64,000 nucleotides of DNA from Thiobacillus sp. 65-29 (GTDB lineage Bacteria; Pseudomonadota; Gammaproteobacteria; Burkholderiales; Thiobacillaceae), in assembly GCA_001899775.1 (NCBI GenBank), contig MKWN01000023.1, forward strand, positions 36,046 through 100,045. The letters are read 5' to 3'. A program made the translations under genes and the position numbers. Of this stretch, positions 41,633 through 48,938 are shown piece by piece; the stretch's first letter is position 1, and every line of letters starts with the position of its first letter. The notes below the pieces were generated by a model. The model did not search any database. It saw only the letters and a list, made by a program, of their open reading frames with translations, and was not told where the DNA came from.

Positions 41633-42338
41633 AGCGCCCCATTCTTCCCGGGAGACAGCGGGAGCCAAGGCGTCACACGATGCCGGACCGATTCGTGTCG
41701 TCCTGTTCGATCTCGACGGCACCCTGGTGGATACCGCGCCCGACCTTGGCCACGCGCTCAACCTGCAACGCGCGCGCCACGGCCTCGCGCCACTCGCCGA
41801 TGCCGTCATCCGCCCGGTCGCCTCGCACGGCGCACGCGGCCTGATCGAACTGGGTTTCGGCCTGCACCCGGACCATGCGCGATTCGCGCCCATGCGCGAG
41901 GAATTCCTGCAGCTCTACGCCGAGAACCTGTGCCTGCATTCCCGGCCTTTTCCCGGCATCCTGGAACTGCTCGACGCGCTCGAAGCACGCCGTATTCTTT
42001 GGGGCGTGGTCACCAACAAGCCAGCACGCTTCACCGAACCCCTGATGTCGCTGCTCGATCTCGCCGAGCGCGCCGCCTGCATCGTCTCCGGCGACACCTG
42101 CCCCCAGCCCAAGCCGCACCCCGCGCCGATGCTCGCCGCCGCCGAGCTGTGCGGCATGCGCCCCGGCGCATGCCTGTACCTGGGCGATGCGGCGCGCGAC
42201 ATCGAGGCCGCGCGCGCCGCCGCCATGCCCGCGCTGGTCGCCACCTGGGGCTACCTCGGCGCTGACGACGCCCCGCATACCTGGGGCGCCCGCGCGCAAA
42301 TCCGCCACCCGCTGGAAACGCTCGACCACCTCGGCTGA
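41619..42338 (+). CDS. gph: HAD phosphatase: phosphoglycolate phosphatase or MupP
   Basis: HAD-superfamily hydrolase with [20 protein letters not shown] (nucleophile Asp), [13 protein letters not shown] and [17 protein letters not shown] motifs. Gph proteins dephosphorylate 2-phosphoglycolate. In Pseudomonas the equivalent gene after mtaD-ubiG is MupP, which acts on N-acetylmuramic acid 6-phosphate in cell-wall recycling. Sequence alone does not separate the two here. The start is a GTG inside the end of ubiG; no in-frame ATG exists before the conserved core. Confidence 0.85.
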   Translation: MATTEAPHSSRETAGAKASHDAGPIRVVLFDLDGTLVDTAPDLGHALNLQRARHGLAPLADAVIRPVASHGARGLIELGFGLHPDHARFAPMREEFLQLYAENLCLHSRPFPGILELLDALEARRILWGVVTNKPARFTEPLMSLLDLAERAACIVSGDTCPQPKPHPAPMLAAAELCGMRPGACLYLGDAARDIEAARAAAMPALVATWGYLGADDAPHTWGARAQIRHPLETLDHLG

Positions 42339-42339
42339 C

Positions 42340-42720
42340 ATGGCCTACTACGCCGCTCTCAAACACCTGCACCTCACCACCATCGCCGTCACGTTCACAC
42401 TGTTCGTCCTGCGCGGCGTCTGGATGATGGCCGACTCGCCCCGCCTGCAGGCGCGCTGGGTGCGCGTACTGCCGCACATCAACGACACCCTGCTCTTTTC
42501 CAGCGGCCTCGCGCTCGCCATCCTGCTCGGCCAGTATCCCTTCGTCGACGGCTGGCTCACCGCCAAGCTCATCGCCCTCCTCGCCTACATCGTCCTCGGC
42601 ACCTTCGCACTCAAGCGGGGCAAGACGCGCGGCCAACGCACCGCCGCCTGGATCGCCGCCCTGCTCGTGTTCGCCTACATGGTCGCCGTCGCCCGCGCCC
42701 ACGCCCCCTGGCCCTTCTGA
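42340..42720 (+). CDS. SirB2-family membrane protein
   Basis: A 126-residue protein with four predicted membrane helices (about 7-27, 45-62, 70-86, 100-118) and the conserved KHLHLTTIAVTFTLFVLRG start plus LPHINDTLLFSSGLALA. SirB2 was linked to invasion gene expression in Salmonella, but the biochemical role of the family is unknown. It begins one base after the gph stop and is the last gene before tmRNA. Confidence 0.85.
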   Translation: MAYYAALKHLHLTTIAVTFTLFVLRGVWMMADSPRLQARWVRVLPHINDTLLFSSGLALAILLGQYPFVDGWLTAKLIALLAYIVLGTFALKRGKTRGQRTAAWIAALLVFAYMVAVARAHAPWPF

Positions 42721-42792
42721 AATAATTTTGCTCCCGACGGAACTTTGCCCCCATCGCGTGTTCTATGGAGTACACTTGCTGCAGCAACACAT

Positions 42793-43160
42793 GGGGTCGA
42801 CTTGGCTTCGACGTGGGTCGCAAAGCAGATAAGGGCATACCGAGGGTCGGATGACCTCGTAAATCCAACCGAAAAAGTAATAGTCGCCAACGACGAAACC
42901 TACGCTCTGGCCGCTTAATTGCGCCAGACTCTGCACCAGTCAGCCTGCGGACTGGGTCGGGTAAAACCGGCAGCAGAGTCACTTCAGCAGGATCGCGCTG
43001 TCCCGGGTGGCTTGGGCCAGCGTTAAATCAAGGTCACTCGCCTGAGGCGAGCCTGTTCGGCGGGCGCGCACCGGGTTAAAACCCAAAACACCGGACTAAG
43101 TATGTAGAACTTACTGTAGAGGGCTTGCGGACGGGGGTTCGATTCCCCCCGACTCCACCA
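42793..43160 (+). ncRNA. ssrA: Transfer-messenger RNA (tmRNA)
   Basis: Rescues stalled ribosomes. The 5' end GGGGTCG pairs with CGACTCC before the 3' ACCA, forming the tRNA-like acceptor, and GGTTCGATTCC is the T-arm. The mRNA-like part resumes at GCC (42886-42888) and encodes ANDETYALAA followed by TAA (42916-42918). Length is 368 bases. Possible -10 element TACACT lies at 42771-42776, but its -35 is poor. The 3' end is a common integration site, and an accessory segment follows. Confidence 0.96.
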
Positions 43161-43165
43161 ATCAC

Positions 43166-43195
43166 AAGGGCTCGGATAGTCTCCGGGCCCTTTTT
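43166..43195 (+). terminator. Intrinsic terminator after tmRNA
   Basis: AAGGGCTCGG-ATAGTCT-CCGGGCCCTT with one mismatch in the stem, followed by a T run. Placed six bases after the mature 3' end. Confidence 0.85.
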
Positions 43196-43196
43196 C

Positions 43197-43463
43197 TTTG
43201 CGCGATTCCCCGCGTGGCGCGGGGTTCAGGCCATTGCTACTGCGGGTGGCCACCAGCCGAAATGCCCGAAATCGGCCACTTTCTCGGCCAGAGCCGTCTC
43301 TATTCTCTGTTTGGCCTGCGGGTAGGCGCAGATGGTGGTCTAGTAAAATCAACCACTTAGGCGTGCCGGTTTATTGTCAACCAAAGCCAGCGGTCAAGCA
43401 TCGAACCGGCCATCTGGCCATCGCACTAGCGCAATGGCAACTTATACGTTACCATTGGACCCT
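43197..43463. other. Non-coding junction between tmRNA and the accessory segment
   Basis: About 270 bases with no gene I can support. Composition becomes less GC-rich here. I found no convincing duplicate of the tmRNA 3' end in this stretch. Confidence 0.5.
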
Positions 43464-43802
43464 ATGAGCTTCCAGATCAAAGAACTGCTACTAGCCGATG
43501 GCGACAGTCCCTTTGCGCAGTGGTTCGGATCACTGGAGGCCGTCGCCGCCGCCAAGGTGCGAGTGGCGGTGAGCCGGATGGAACAGGGCAACCTCTCCAA
43601 CGTCGAGTGGTTCCGTGGCATTGGTGAGTACAAGATCGATTGGGGTCCAGGACTGCGCATCTACCTGGCCAAGGATGGTCTGAAGATCATCATCTTGATC
43701 GGTGGCGGGACTAAGAAGCGCCAGCAGCAGGACATCGACCAAGCGGTGGCACTGTGGGAAGACTACAAGCGCCGCAAGGCATCAACCCAGAAAGGAAAGT
43801 GA
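43464..43802 (+). CDS. RelE/HigB-type toxin (addiction-module killer protein)
   Basis: A 112-residue protein of the phage-derived Gp49-like/HigB RelE superfamily: SPFAQWFGSLEAVAAAKVRVAV, EWFRGIGEYKIDWGPGLRIYLAKDG and GGGTKKRQQQDIDQA. Members cut mRNA on the ribosome. Start: ATG 43464 gives the family-typical MSFQIKELL; ATG 43434 is in frame upstream. The antitoxin follows after 2 bases, toxin-first as in higBA. Confidence 0.85.
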   Translation: MSFQIKELLLADGDSPFAQWFGSLEAVAAAKVRVAVSRMEQGNLSNVEWFRGIGEYKIDWGPGLRIYLAKDGLKIIILIGGGTKKRQQQDIDQAVALWEDYKRRKASTQKGK

Positions 43803-43804
43803 AC

Positions 43805-44125
43805 ATGGCACTGACCCGTGATTTCAAAGAAACCGTGGCCGCGCGCGTGCAGAACGATCCGGCCTTCGCGCAAGCCCTGTTAGACGAAGCCATTACCCTG
43901 TTCGTCAACGGCGAGCCAGAATCGGCCAAGCTGATCCTGCGCGATCTGGTGAACGCCACCGTGGGTTTCGAGGCTCTGGCCGAAGAAATCCACAAGCCCG
44001 CCAAGAGCCTGCACCGGATGCTTTCTCAGTCGGGCAATCCGACCATGAGCAACATCTCGGCAGTGTTTGCAGCCATCAAGCGCGCGCTCAAGGTCGAAGT
44101 GCGCACGCAAGTGGTGATGGCCTGA
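43805..44125 (+). CDS. HTH antitoxin of the RelE/HigB-type pair
   Basis: A 106-residue protein: RDFKETVAARVQNDPAFAQALL start, then a Cro/CI-like helix-turn-helix with EIHKPAKSLHRMLSQSGNPTMSNISAVFAAI. It matches the antidote proteins that follow Gp49/HigB killers, probably both neutralising the toxin and repressing the pair. A GGAAAG site overlaps the toxin stop. It converges with the HTH protein of the recombinase cassette, leaving 3 bases. Confidence 0.85.
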   Translation: MALTRDFKETVAARVQNDPAFAQALLDEAITLFVNGEPESAKLILRDLVNATVGFEALAEEIHKPAKSLHRMLSQSGNPTMSNISAVFAAIKRALKVEVRTQVVMA

Positions 44126-44128
44126 CTT

Positions 44129-44581
44129 TCAGGCATCGAACGCTGCCACCACATCCCGCTGCGCCATCCAGTCTACCGGCAGCGGATTGCGCTGGAACCA
44201 CAGCAGGCTCATACAGCGGGGCTGCTGCCCGGCCAGAATGCTCTGGATGATGGCAGGCTCGAGCAGGGTCAAGCGCAGCAGTTCGTTGACCGTGGAATGG
44301 TGCAAGCCTTCGCGCTTGGCAATCTCGCTGCCGCTGCCGACCACGCCGTCATCCAGCAACTGCTGCCAGTAGAAGGCCCGCGTCAGCGCCGCCAACAAGG
44401 GCTGGTCGATCTGCGTGGCGCTTTTCTCCGGCGCATCCAGTTGACCGTCAGGGCGAATCACCACCTTGCTGCCGCCACGCTTGCGGATCTTCAGCGGGAT
44501 GAAGGTGGACAACTTCACCTGGCCGCCATCCCGCCGTTCGCGGGCGATGGCTGCGCCCAAGGACTGCACTTTCGGCCTCAT
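44129..44581 (-). CDS. HTH protein of the serine-recombinase cassette
   Basis: A 150-residue basic protein. A Ser/Lys-rich N-terminus (KIRKRGGSKVVIRPDG) is followed by an HTH-like segment: ALTRAFYWQQLLDDG then SEIAKREGLHHSTVNELLRL, ending in ILAGQQPRCMSLLWFQRN. Proteins of this kind regularly sit after DUF2924 recombinases; they may help recombination or repress the cassette. Its start overlaps the recombinase stop (ATGA). Function is not established. Confidence 0.75.
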   Translation of the reverse strand: MRPKVQSLGAAIARERRDGGQVKLSTFIPLKIRKRGGSKVVIRPDGQLDAPEKSATQIDQPLLAALTRAFYWQQLLDDGVVGSGSEIAKREGLHHSTVNELLRLTLLEPAIIQSILAGQQPRCMSLLWFQRNPLPVDWMAQRDVVAAFDA

Positions 44582-45924
44582 ACCGTTTCCTCCTGCTGTT
44601 CCCATTCCTGCAATTCTGCGCCGATGGTGCCAGGCGCAAGCTCTGCGGCCAGCTCCTGCCAACCCTGATCGCGCCAGATGATCTCCAGCCCGCCGCCCGT
44701 CATCACCACGCGCTCGATGAGCAACTGCGCCAGTCGGCATTGCTCTGCCGCAAACAACTCCCGCCACAGGCCCGCGAGGTTGCGCATCGGCAAGACCACT
44801 TCGGGTTCTGACATCTCGGGCCGGGTTTCCCGAATTCGATCCCACACCGCCTGTACCAGATGCGGTGCCGACAGCGCCGCCACGATTTGCTGCGTGACCA
44901 GTTCTTCAATTGGCGTGGCGGGCAGTGCCCCGTGCTGGTTGGCCCAGACACCGAGTCGCCGGTGTTTGATGGGGCTGTAGTAGCGGTAGGTCTTGCCCTT
45001 CTTCCTGGTGTAACTGGGCACCAGCCTCTCGCCATCGGACGTGAACAGCAGGCCGCGCAGTAACACCGGCTCACTCTGGCGGTCATTGGTCTCGCGCCGC
45101 CGCTCGATGCCATCGGTGGCGATCAACGCGTGCACCGCGTCCCACTGGGTTTGCGTGACGATGGCCTGATGCTGGCCGGGGAAGTGCTGGCCCTTGTGCA
45201 CAATCTCGCCCAGATACATCCGGTTGTGCAGCATCTTGTAGAGGGTCTGCTTGGTGAAGGGCTTGCCGCCCTTGGTGCGCACACCCTCGGCCGCGTAAGC
45301 CTTGGCCATCAGCGTGGCCGAGCGCATCGTCACGAAGTCGTCGAAGATGCGGCGCACCAGGGCAGCTCCACGCTCGTTGATTACCAGCAGCCGGTCACGC
45401 ACGTCGTAGCCCAGCGGTAGCGGCCCACCCATCCACATCCCCTTGGCTTTGCTGGCGGCGATCTTGTCGCGGATACGTTCACCTGTAACCTCGCGCTCGA
45501 ACTGAGCGAAGGACAGCAGCACGTTCAGCATCAGACGGCCCATCGACGTGGCCGAGTTGATCTGCTGCGTGACGGCGCTAAAACTCACGCGATGCCGGTC
45601 GAACACATCGACCATCCGCGCAAAATCCGCCAGCGAGCGTGACAGCCGGTCGATTTTGTAGACCACCACAATATCCACCTTGCCCAGCTGGATGTCGGCC
45701 AGCAGGCGCTTCAAGGCGGGCCTGTCCATATTGCCGCCTGAGAAACCGGCGTCGTCGTAATCATCGGCCACGGCGATCCAGCCCTCGTGGCTCTGGCTCT
45801 TGATAAAGGCCTGCCCGGCTTCCTTCTGGGCATCGATGGAATTGAAGGATTGATCCAAGCGCTCGTCGCTGGAAACACGGCAGTACACGGCGCAGCGCTT
45901 GGGCGGCAGCAGCGGCATAGTCAT
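44578..45924 (-). CDS. Large serine recombinase
   Basis: Site-specific recombinase of the resolvase/invertase superfamily, 448 residues. The N-terminal catalytic domain (about 10-150) has the serine in YCRVSSDERLDQS, VVVYKIDRLSRSLADF and FAQFEREVTGERIRDKIAAS. A recombinase domain (about 165-260, GYDVRDRLLVINERGAALVRRIF) and a zinc-ribbon-like region follow. Large members integrate phages and mobile elements. It is coupled by 4-bp overlaps to DUF2924 upstream and the HTH protein downstream. It likely inserted this segment next to tmRNA, but its site preference is not visible. Confidence 0.92.
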   Translation of the reverse strand: MTMPLLPPKRCAVYCRVSSDERLDQSFNSIDAQKEAGQAFIKSQSHEGWIAVADDYDDAGFSGGNMDRPALKRLLADIQLGKVDIVVVYKIDRLSRSLADFARMVDVFDRHRVSFSAVTQQINSATSMGRLMLNVLLSFAQFEREVTGERIRDKIAASKAKGMWMGGPLPLGYDVRDRLLVINERGAALVRRIFDDFVTMRSATLMAKAYAAEGVRTKGGKPFTKQTLYKMLHNRMYLGEIVHKGQHFPGQHQAIVTQTQWDAVHALIATDGIERRRETNDRQSEPVLLRGLLFTSDGERLVPSYTRKKGKTYRYYSPIKHRRLGVWANQHGALPATPIEELVTQQIVAALSAPHLVQAVWDRIRETRPEMSEPEVVLPMRNLAGLWRELFAAEQCRLAQLLIERVVMTGGGLEIIWRDQGWQELAAELAPGTIGAELQEWEQQEETV

Positions 45925-46409
45925 CGCCCCGCCTCCTTGCCACCGCGCAGACCAAAGAACTTCGGCCCATTCCACTGCGTGCCGGTGATGTGGCGTGCCG
46001 CCGCCGACAGGCTTTTGAATACCTGCCCATTGAGTTCGTACAAACCGTCCGGGGTGACGGTCACGCGGTACTCGCGTTCATCCCATTCGCGGATCAACGT
46101 GGTGCCTGGCATCAAGAGGGTCTGCGCACTGCGCCCAGTGGCCGACTTGATCTTGGAATGCTTGGCTCCGGCTTCGACCAGCATCTTGCGGATGTTGGTG
46201 GGCAGCGCGCCGTAGGCCTGCTCCTGGATGCGGTAGGCCAGACGCGACTCGACGTAGTGGCGGTTGCGGTGCCCGGGCCGCCGGGGAAAGTGTTGATCCC
46301 AAAGCGCCCAGAGCTCGGCCATCGGCAGGGACGGCAGCGCCGCCAGTTGCGCCGAGATGGGCGCGCTGGCACCGCCCGCGTCGCCCGTGTTTTTGTGGTG
46401 ATCTGTCAT
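45921..46409 (-). CDS. DUF2924 protein
   Basis: A 162-residue protein with AQLAALPSLPMAELWALWD, ESRLAYRIQEQAYGAL and a C-terminal RVTVTPDGLYELNGQVFKSLSAAARHITGTQWNGPKFFGL, typical of DUF2924. The family is almost always found with a serine recombinase and probably binds DNA as an accessory factor; this is context, not proof. The ATG at 46409 starts MTDHHKNTGDAGG; longer frames run into the promoter region. Its stop overlaps the recombinase start. Confidence 0.85.
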   Translation of the reverse strand: MTDHHKNTGDAGGASAPISAQLAALPSLPMAELWALWDQHFPRRPGHRNRHYVESRLAYRIQEQAYGALPTNIRKMLVEAGAKHSKIKSATGRSAQTLLMPGTTLIREWDEREYRVTVTPDGLYELNGQVFKSLSAAARHITGTQWNGPKFFGLRGGKEAGR

Positions 46410-46618
46410 TGCAGAAACTCCTGTGGTTGAGACAGAGGCATGAACGCGCTGTGGCGGGCAAGCGCCAGCGTGGCTATCGGGCGATGGGGTATCGTGTCGG
46501 GGCACTCGGCGTTGTGGCGAAATTGGTTTCGTGACAAGGACTTGCTCGTCATTTCTTGTGGCGAAATGAACGAAAACAGGTACTGGCCTGACGATGCGGC
46601 TCCTGTGTGGGCAATAAA

Positions 46619-46647
46619 TGCGACAAGTGACACCATTTGTGCGACAA
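46619..46647 (+). promoter_or_regulatory. Possible ParD operator: two TGCGACAA direct repeats
   Basis: TGCGACAA occurs at 46619-46626 and again at 46640-46647, spaced 21 bases (two helical turns), and the second copy sits in a TTGTGCGACAA palindrome. Located 30 to 60 bases upstream of parD, where autoregulation of ParDE operons normally acts. Confidence 0.35.
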
Positions 46648-46677
46648 TATTGCCATCCATCGAGTCGGGAGCCTCCC

Positions 46678-46947
46678 ATGTCTGAACGCATCAACGCCCG
46701 CCTGTCCCAGCCCTTGGCCGAGTTCGTGGATCGAATGGTCGGCGAGGCGGGTCTTTACGAAACGCCCAGCGAGTACGTCCGCGACCTGATTCGCCGCGAC
46801 ATGGAGCGGCGCGACGGCCAGTTCGTGCAGGACGCCATCCTCACCGGTTACCGCGACTTGGCCGCAGGCCGCATCTTCGCGTCCACCGGCGACTTCAAGG
46901 CCGACATGGCGGCGCTCGACCGCAAGGAAGCCGATGGCTGGCAATGA
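46678..46947 (+). CDS. parD: ParD-type antitoxin
   Basis: An 89-residue ribbon-helix-helix protein: SERINARLSQPLAEFVDRMV forms the strand-helix region, then YETPSEYVRDLIRRDMERRD, a ParD hallmark. The C-terminal tail wraps the toxin. A GGGAG site precedes the ATG at 46678. It overlaps parE by 14 bases, so both are translated together. Probably represses its own promoter at the direct repeats upstream. Confidence 0.88.
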   Translation: MSERINARLSQPLAEFVDRMVGEAGLYETPSEYVRDLIRRDMERRDGQFVQDAILTGYRDLAAGRIFASTGDFKADMAALDRKEADGWQ

Positions 46948-47302
46948 CGCACCGTCGCCCGCCACGTTCCTCCTGACCCGGAATGCGGCACTGGATTTGC
47001 GCCGCATCCACGCGCGCTCACGCCGAGAATGGGGCGACGACGTCGCTGATCGCTACCTCGCCGACCTGTACGCAACAATGGCCGACGCCGCCGTCAACCC
47101 GGAAAAGGGCCGTCTGCGGCAGCACCGCTCGACGCCATTTTTGATGGTTTCAGCTCGGCAGCACTACGTGATCTACGACCTCGTGCCGGAAGGTATCGCG
47201 GTGCTGACGGTTCAGCATCAGGTGCGCGACATCGAAACCCTGATTGCCGAACTGACCCCGGCCTTCCACGCCGAAGTGGAACGGTTGAAGCGGAAAGCGT
47301 GA
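46934..47302 (+). CDS. parE: ParE-type toxin
   Basis: A 122-residue RelE/ParE superfamily protein. FLLTRNAALDLRRIHARSRREWG begins the fold, VADRYLADLYATMADAAVNPEKG continues it and ending FLMVSARQHYVIYDLVPEGIAVLTVQHQVRDIE is typical. ParE toxins poison DNA gyrase; the window also holds gyrA, but no special link is implied. It overlaps parD. It ends the accessory segment before speDE. Confidence 0.87.
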   Translation: MAGNDAPSPATFLLTRNAALDLRRIHARSRREWGDDVADRYLADLYATMADAAVNPEKGRLRQHRSTPFLMVSARQHYVIYDLVPEGIAVLTVQHQVRDIETLIAELTPAFHAEVERLKRKA

Positions 47303-47502
47303 TCGCGGCCCCGCCCATTGCCGCTCACGCCCGCTGCATTGCTATTCAAGCGAGAAAGACGAAATCGAACCGGCGTCCGTCCGCCACCAATAATGAAACC
47401 CCAACCGTTCTCGCTTAGGTTCAACAACTCGCGCGCGGACAGCCAGCCATTCGCCTTTCCCGCGTTCATCAGGAAAGCGGGCGTACGTGGCGGAGACAGA
47501 TA

Positions 47503-47511
47503 TGGTAAAAT
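47503..47511 (+). promoter_or_regulatory. Putative extended -10 promoter of speDE
   Basis: TGGTAAAAT (TG 47503-47504, TAAAAT 47506-47511) has no clear -35 partner. A start near 47518 would place the leader hairpin at the very 5' end of the mRNA. Confidence 0.4.
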
Positions 47512-47522
47512 AATCGACTTTG

Positions 47523-47553
47523 TCCAGACCACGACACGGTCTGGCGGTTTTTC
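47523..47553 (+). terminator. Terminator-shaped hairpin in the speDE leader
   Basis: CCAGACC-ACGACAC-GGTCTGG followed by CGG and five Ts, ending about 20 bases before the speDE start. It could end parDE read-through or attenuate speDE. Confidence 0.6.
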
Positions 47554-47575
47554 CGATTGGATGGGGGGTTGGGCC

Positions 47576-48859
47576 ATGCAAGGGCTTCATCTGACAGCTG
47601 ATCTGTACGACTGCCGCGATGCTGGAGGTCTGTTGACCGATGCAAACGAGCTCGCGGATCTGTGTCGACAGCAAACGATCGGGGTTGGACTCACACTTGT
47701 CGACGAGAAGTGGTTTCCGTTTCCGCCCTACAACGGCCAGCCGGGCGGCGTCACCGGTATGCTGCTGCTGGCCGAGTCGCATCTGGCGGTCCATACCTGG
47801 CCCGAGCGCAATGCGGTGACGCTGGATGTCTACGTATGCAATTTCACCAGCGACAACACGGCAAAGGCCGAGGCCCTGCTGCGTGAGATCGTTGCGCGGT
47901 TTGACCCGCAGCGTACCGAAATCCATCGTCTCGAACGCGGCAGTGAACAGCACCCTCCGGACGAACTGGTGGTCGAAGCGCTTTCCGACAGCCGAGACGC
48001 GGTCTACGGCTATGTCAGCACGGAGCGCGTGCTGACACGTCGCAGCGCACACCAGACGATCGAAGTGCTGCGCACCCCACGCTTCGGCCTGGCGTTGCGG
48101 ATCGACGGATACTTCATGACCTCCGAAGGTGACGAGTTCTTCTACCACGAAGCGCTGGTGCATCCGGCCGCGGTGGCGCACGGCTCGCCGCGCCAGGTGT
48201 TGATCGTCGGTGGTGGCGACGGCGGCGCGGCCGAGGAAGTCCTCAAGCACCGCAGCGTGGAACGGGTCGTGCTGGCGGAACTCGATGGCGAGGTGATCGA
48301 GGTGGCGAAGCAGCATTTCGCAGGCGTGCACCACGGCGTGTTCGACGACCCGCGTCTGGACGTGCGCGTGGGCGACGGGCTGGCGTACGTTGCCGAAACG
48401 ACGGACCGTTTCGACCTGATCCTGCTGGATCTGACCGATCCGGAGACACCGGCAGGTTCGCTCTATACGGAATCGTTCTTCCGTTCGCTGACGCGCGTGA
48501 TGAATCCGGGGGCGGCGGTCGTGCTGCATGTCGGCACGCCGGTTTTCGAGCCGGAACAGGTCCGCGGCATCGTGGCGCAACTGCGTCGTGTGTTTGCGCA
48601 GGTGCAGTGCTACGGCCTTTACATTCCGCTTTATGGGACGTACTGGGGGTTTGCGGTGGCGTCGGACCGCTTGCGACCGACCGCGGTGGCAGCCGAGACG
48701 GTGCACGCCCGCACGGCGACTCTGCCGGATTTGCAGTATTACAACGCAGACGTTCACCACGCCCTGTTCGCGTTGCCGAACTACTATCGCGCGCTGGTTG
48801 CACCGGCGGCGTCGGAAACGCCGACCGTCTGGCGGCATGCGGCGAACGCCCGGCACTGA
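47576..48859 (+). CDS. Fused S-adenosylmethionine decarboxylase - polyamine aminopropyltransferase (SpeD-SpeE)
   Basis: 427 residues combining the two steps of spermidine synthesis. Residues 1-115 are a class 1b-like AdoMet decarboxylase: MQGLHLTADLYDC start and LAESHLAVHTWPE, where Ser68 would become the pyruvoyl group after self-cleavage at Glu67-Ser68, with His73 and a Cys at 88. Residues about 125-427 form spermidine synthase with VLIVGGGDGGAAEEVLKH, ELDGEVIEVAK and the catalytic LLDLTDPETPAGSLY. ATG 47576 fits SpeD; an upstream ATG at 47561 is possible. Self-cleavage would split off the short N-terminal chain, leaving the alpha chain joined to SpeE. Confidence 0.92.
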   Translation: MQGLHLTADLYDCRDAGGLLTDANELADLCRQQTIGVGLTLVDEKWFPFPPYNGQPGGVTGMLLLAESHLAVHTWPERNAVTLDVYVCNFTSDNTAKAEALLREIVARFDPQRTEIHRLERGSEQHPPDELVVEALSDSRDAVYGYVSTERVLTRRSAHQTIEVLRTPRFGLALRIDGYFMTSEGDEFFYHEALVHPAAVAHGSPRQVLIVGGGDGGAAEEVLKHRSVERVVLAELDGEVIEVAKQHFAGVHHGVFDDPRLDVRVGDGLAYVAETTDRFDLILLDLTDPETPAGSLYTESFFRSLTRVMNPGAAVVLHVGTPVFEPEQVRGIVAQLRRVFAQVQCYGLYIPLYGTYWGFAVASDRLRPTAVAAETVHARTATLPDLQYYNADVHHALFALPNYYRALVAPAASETPTVWRHAANARH

Positions 48860-48938
48860 GCGCGTGCGTGATGATCTCCGGCGCCGCGCGCACGAGTCGC
48901 GAGGCTGACCGATCCGATCAATTCCGTCTATTCCGGCC

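Noticed and set aside
46440..46685. 81-codon plus-strand frame between DUF2924 and parD
   Set aside because: No recognisable motif, no ribosome site, and it covers the divergent promoter region.
47380..47395. Possible right attachment site duplicating the tmRNA 3' end (CCACCAAT)
   Set aside because: Only eight bases match, with no longer similarity to the tmRNA end, so chance cannot be excluded.
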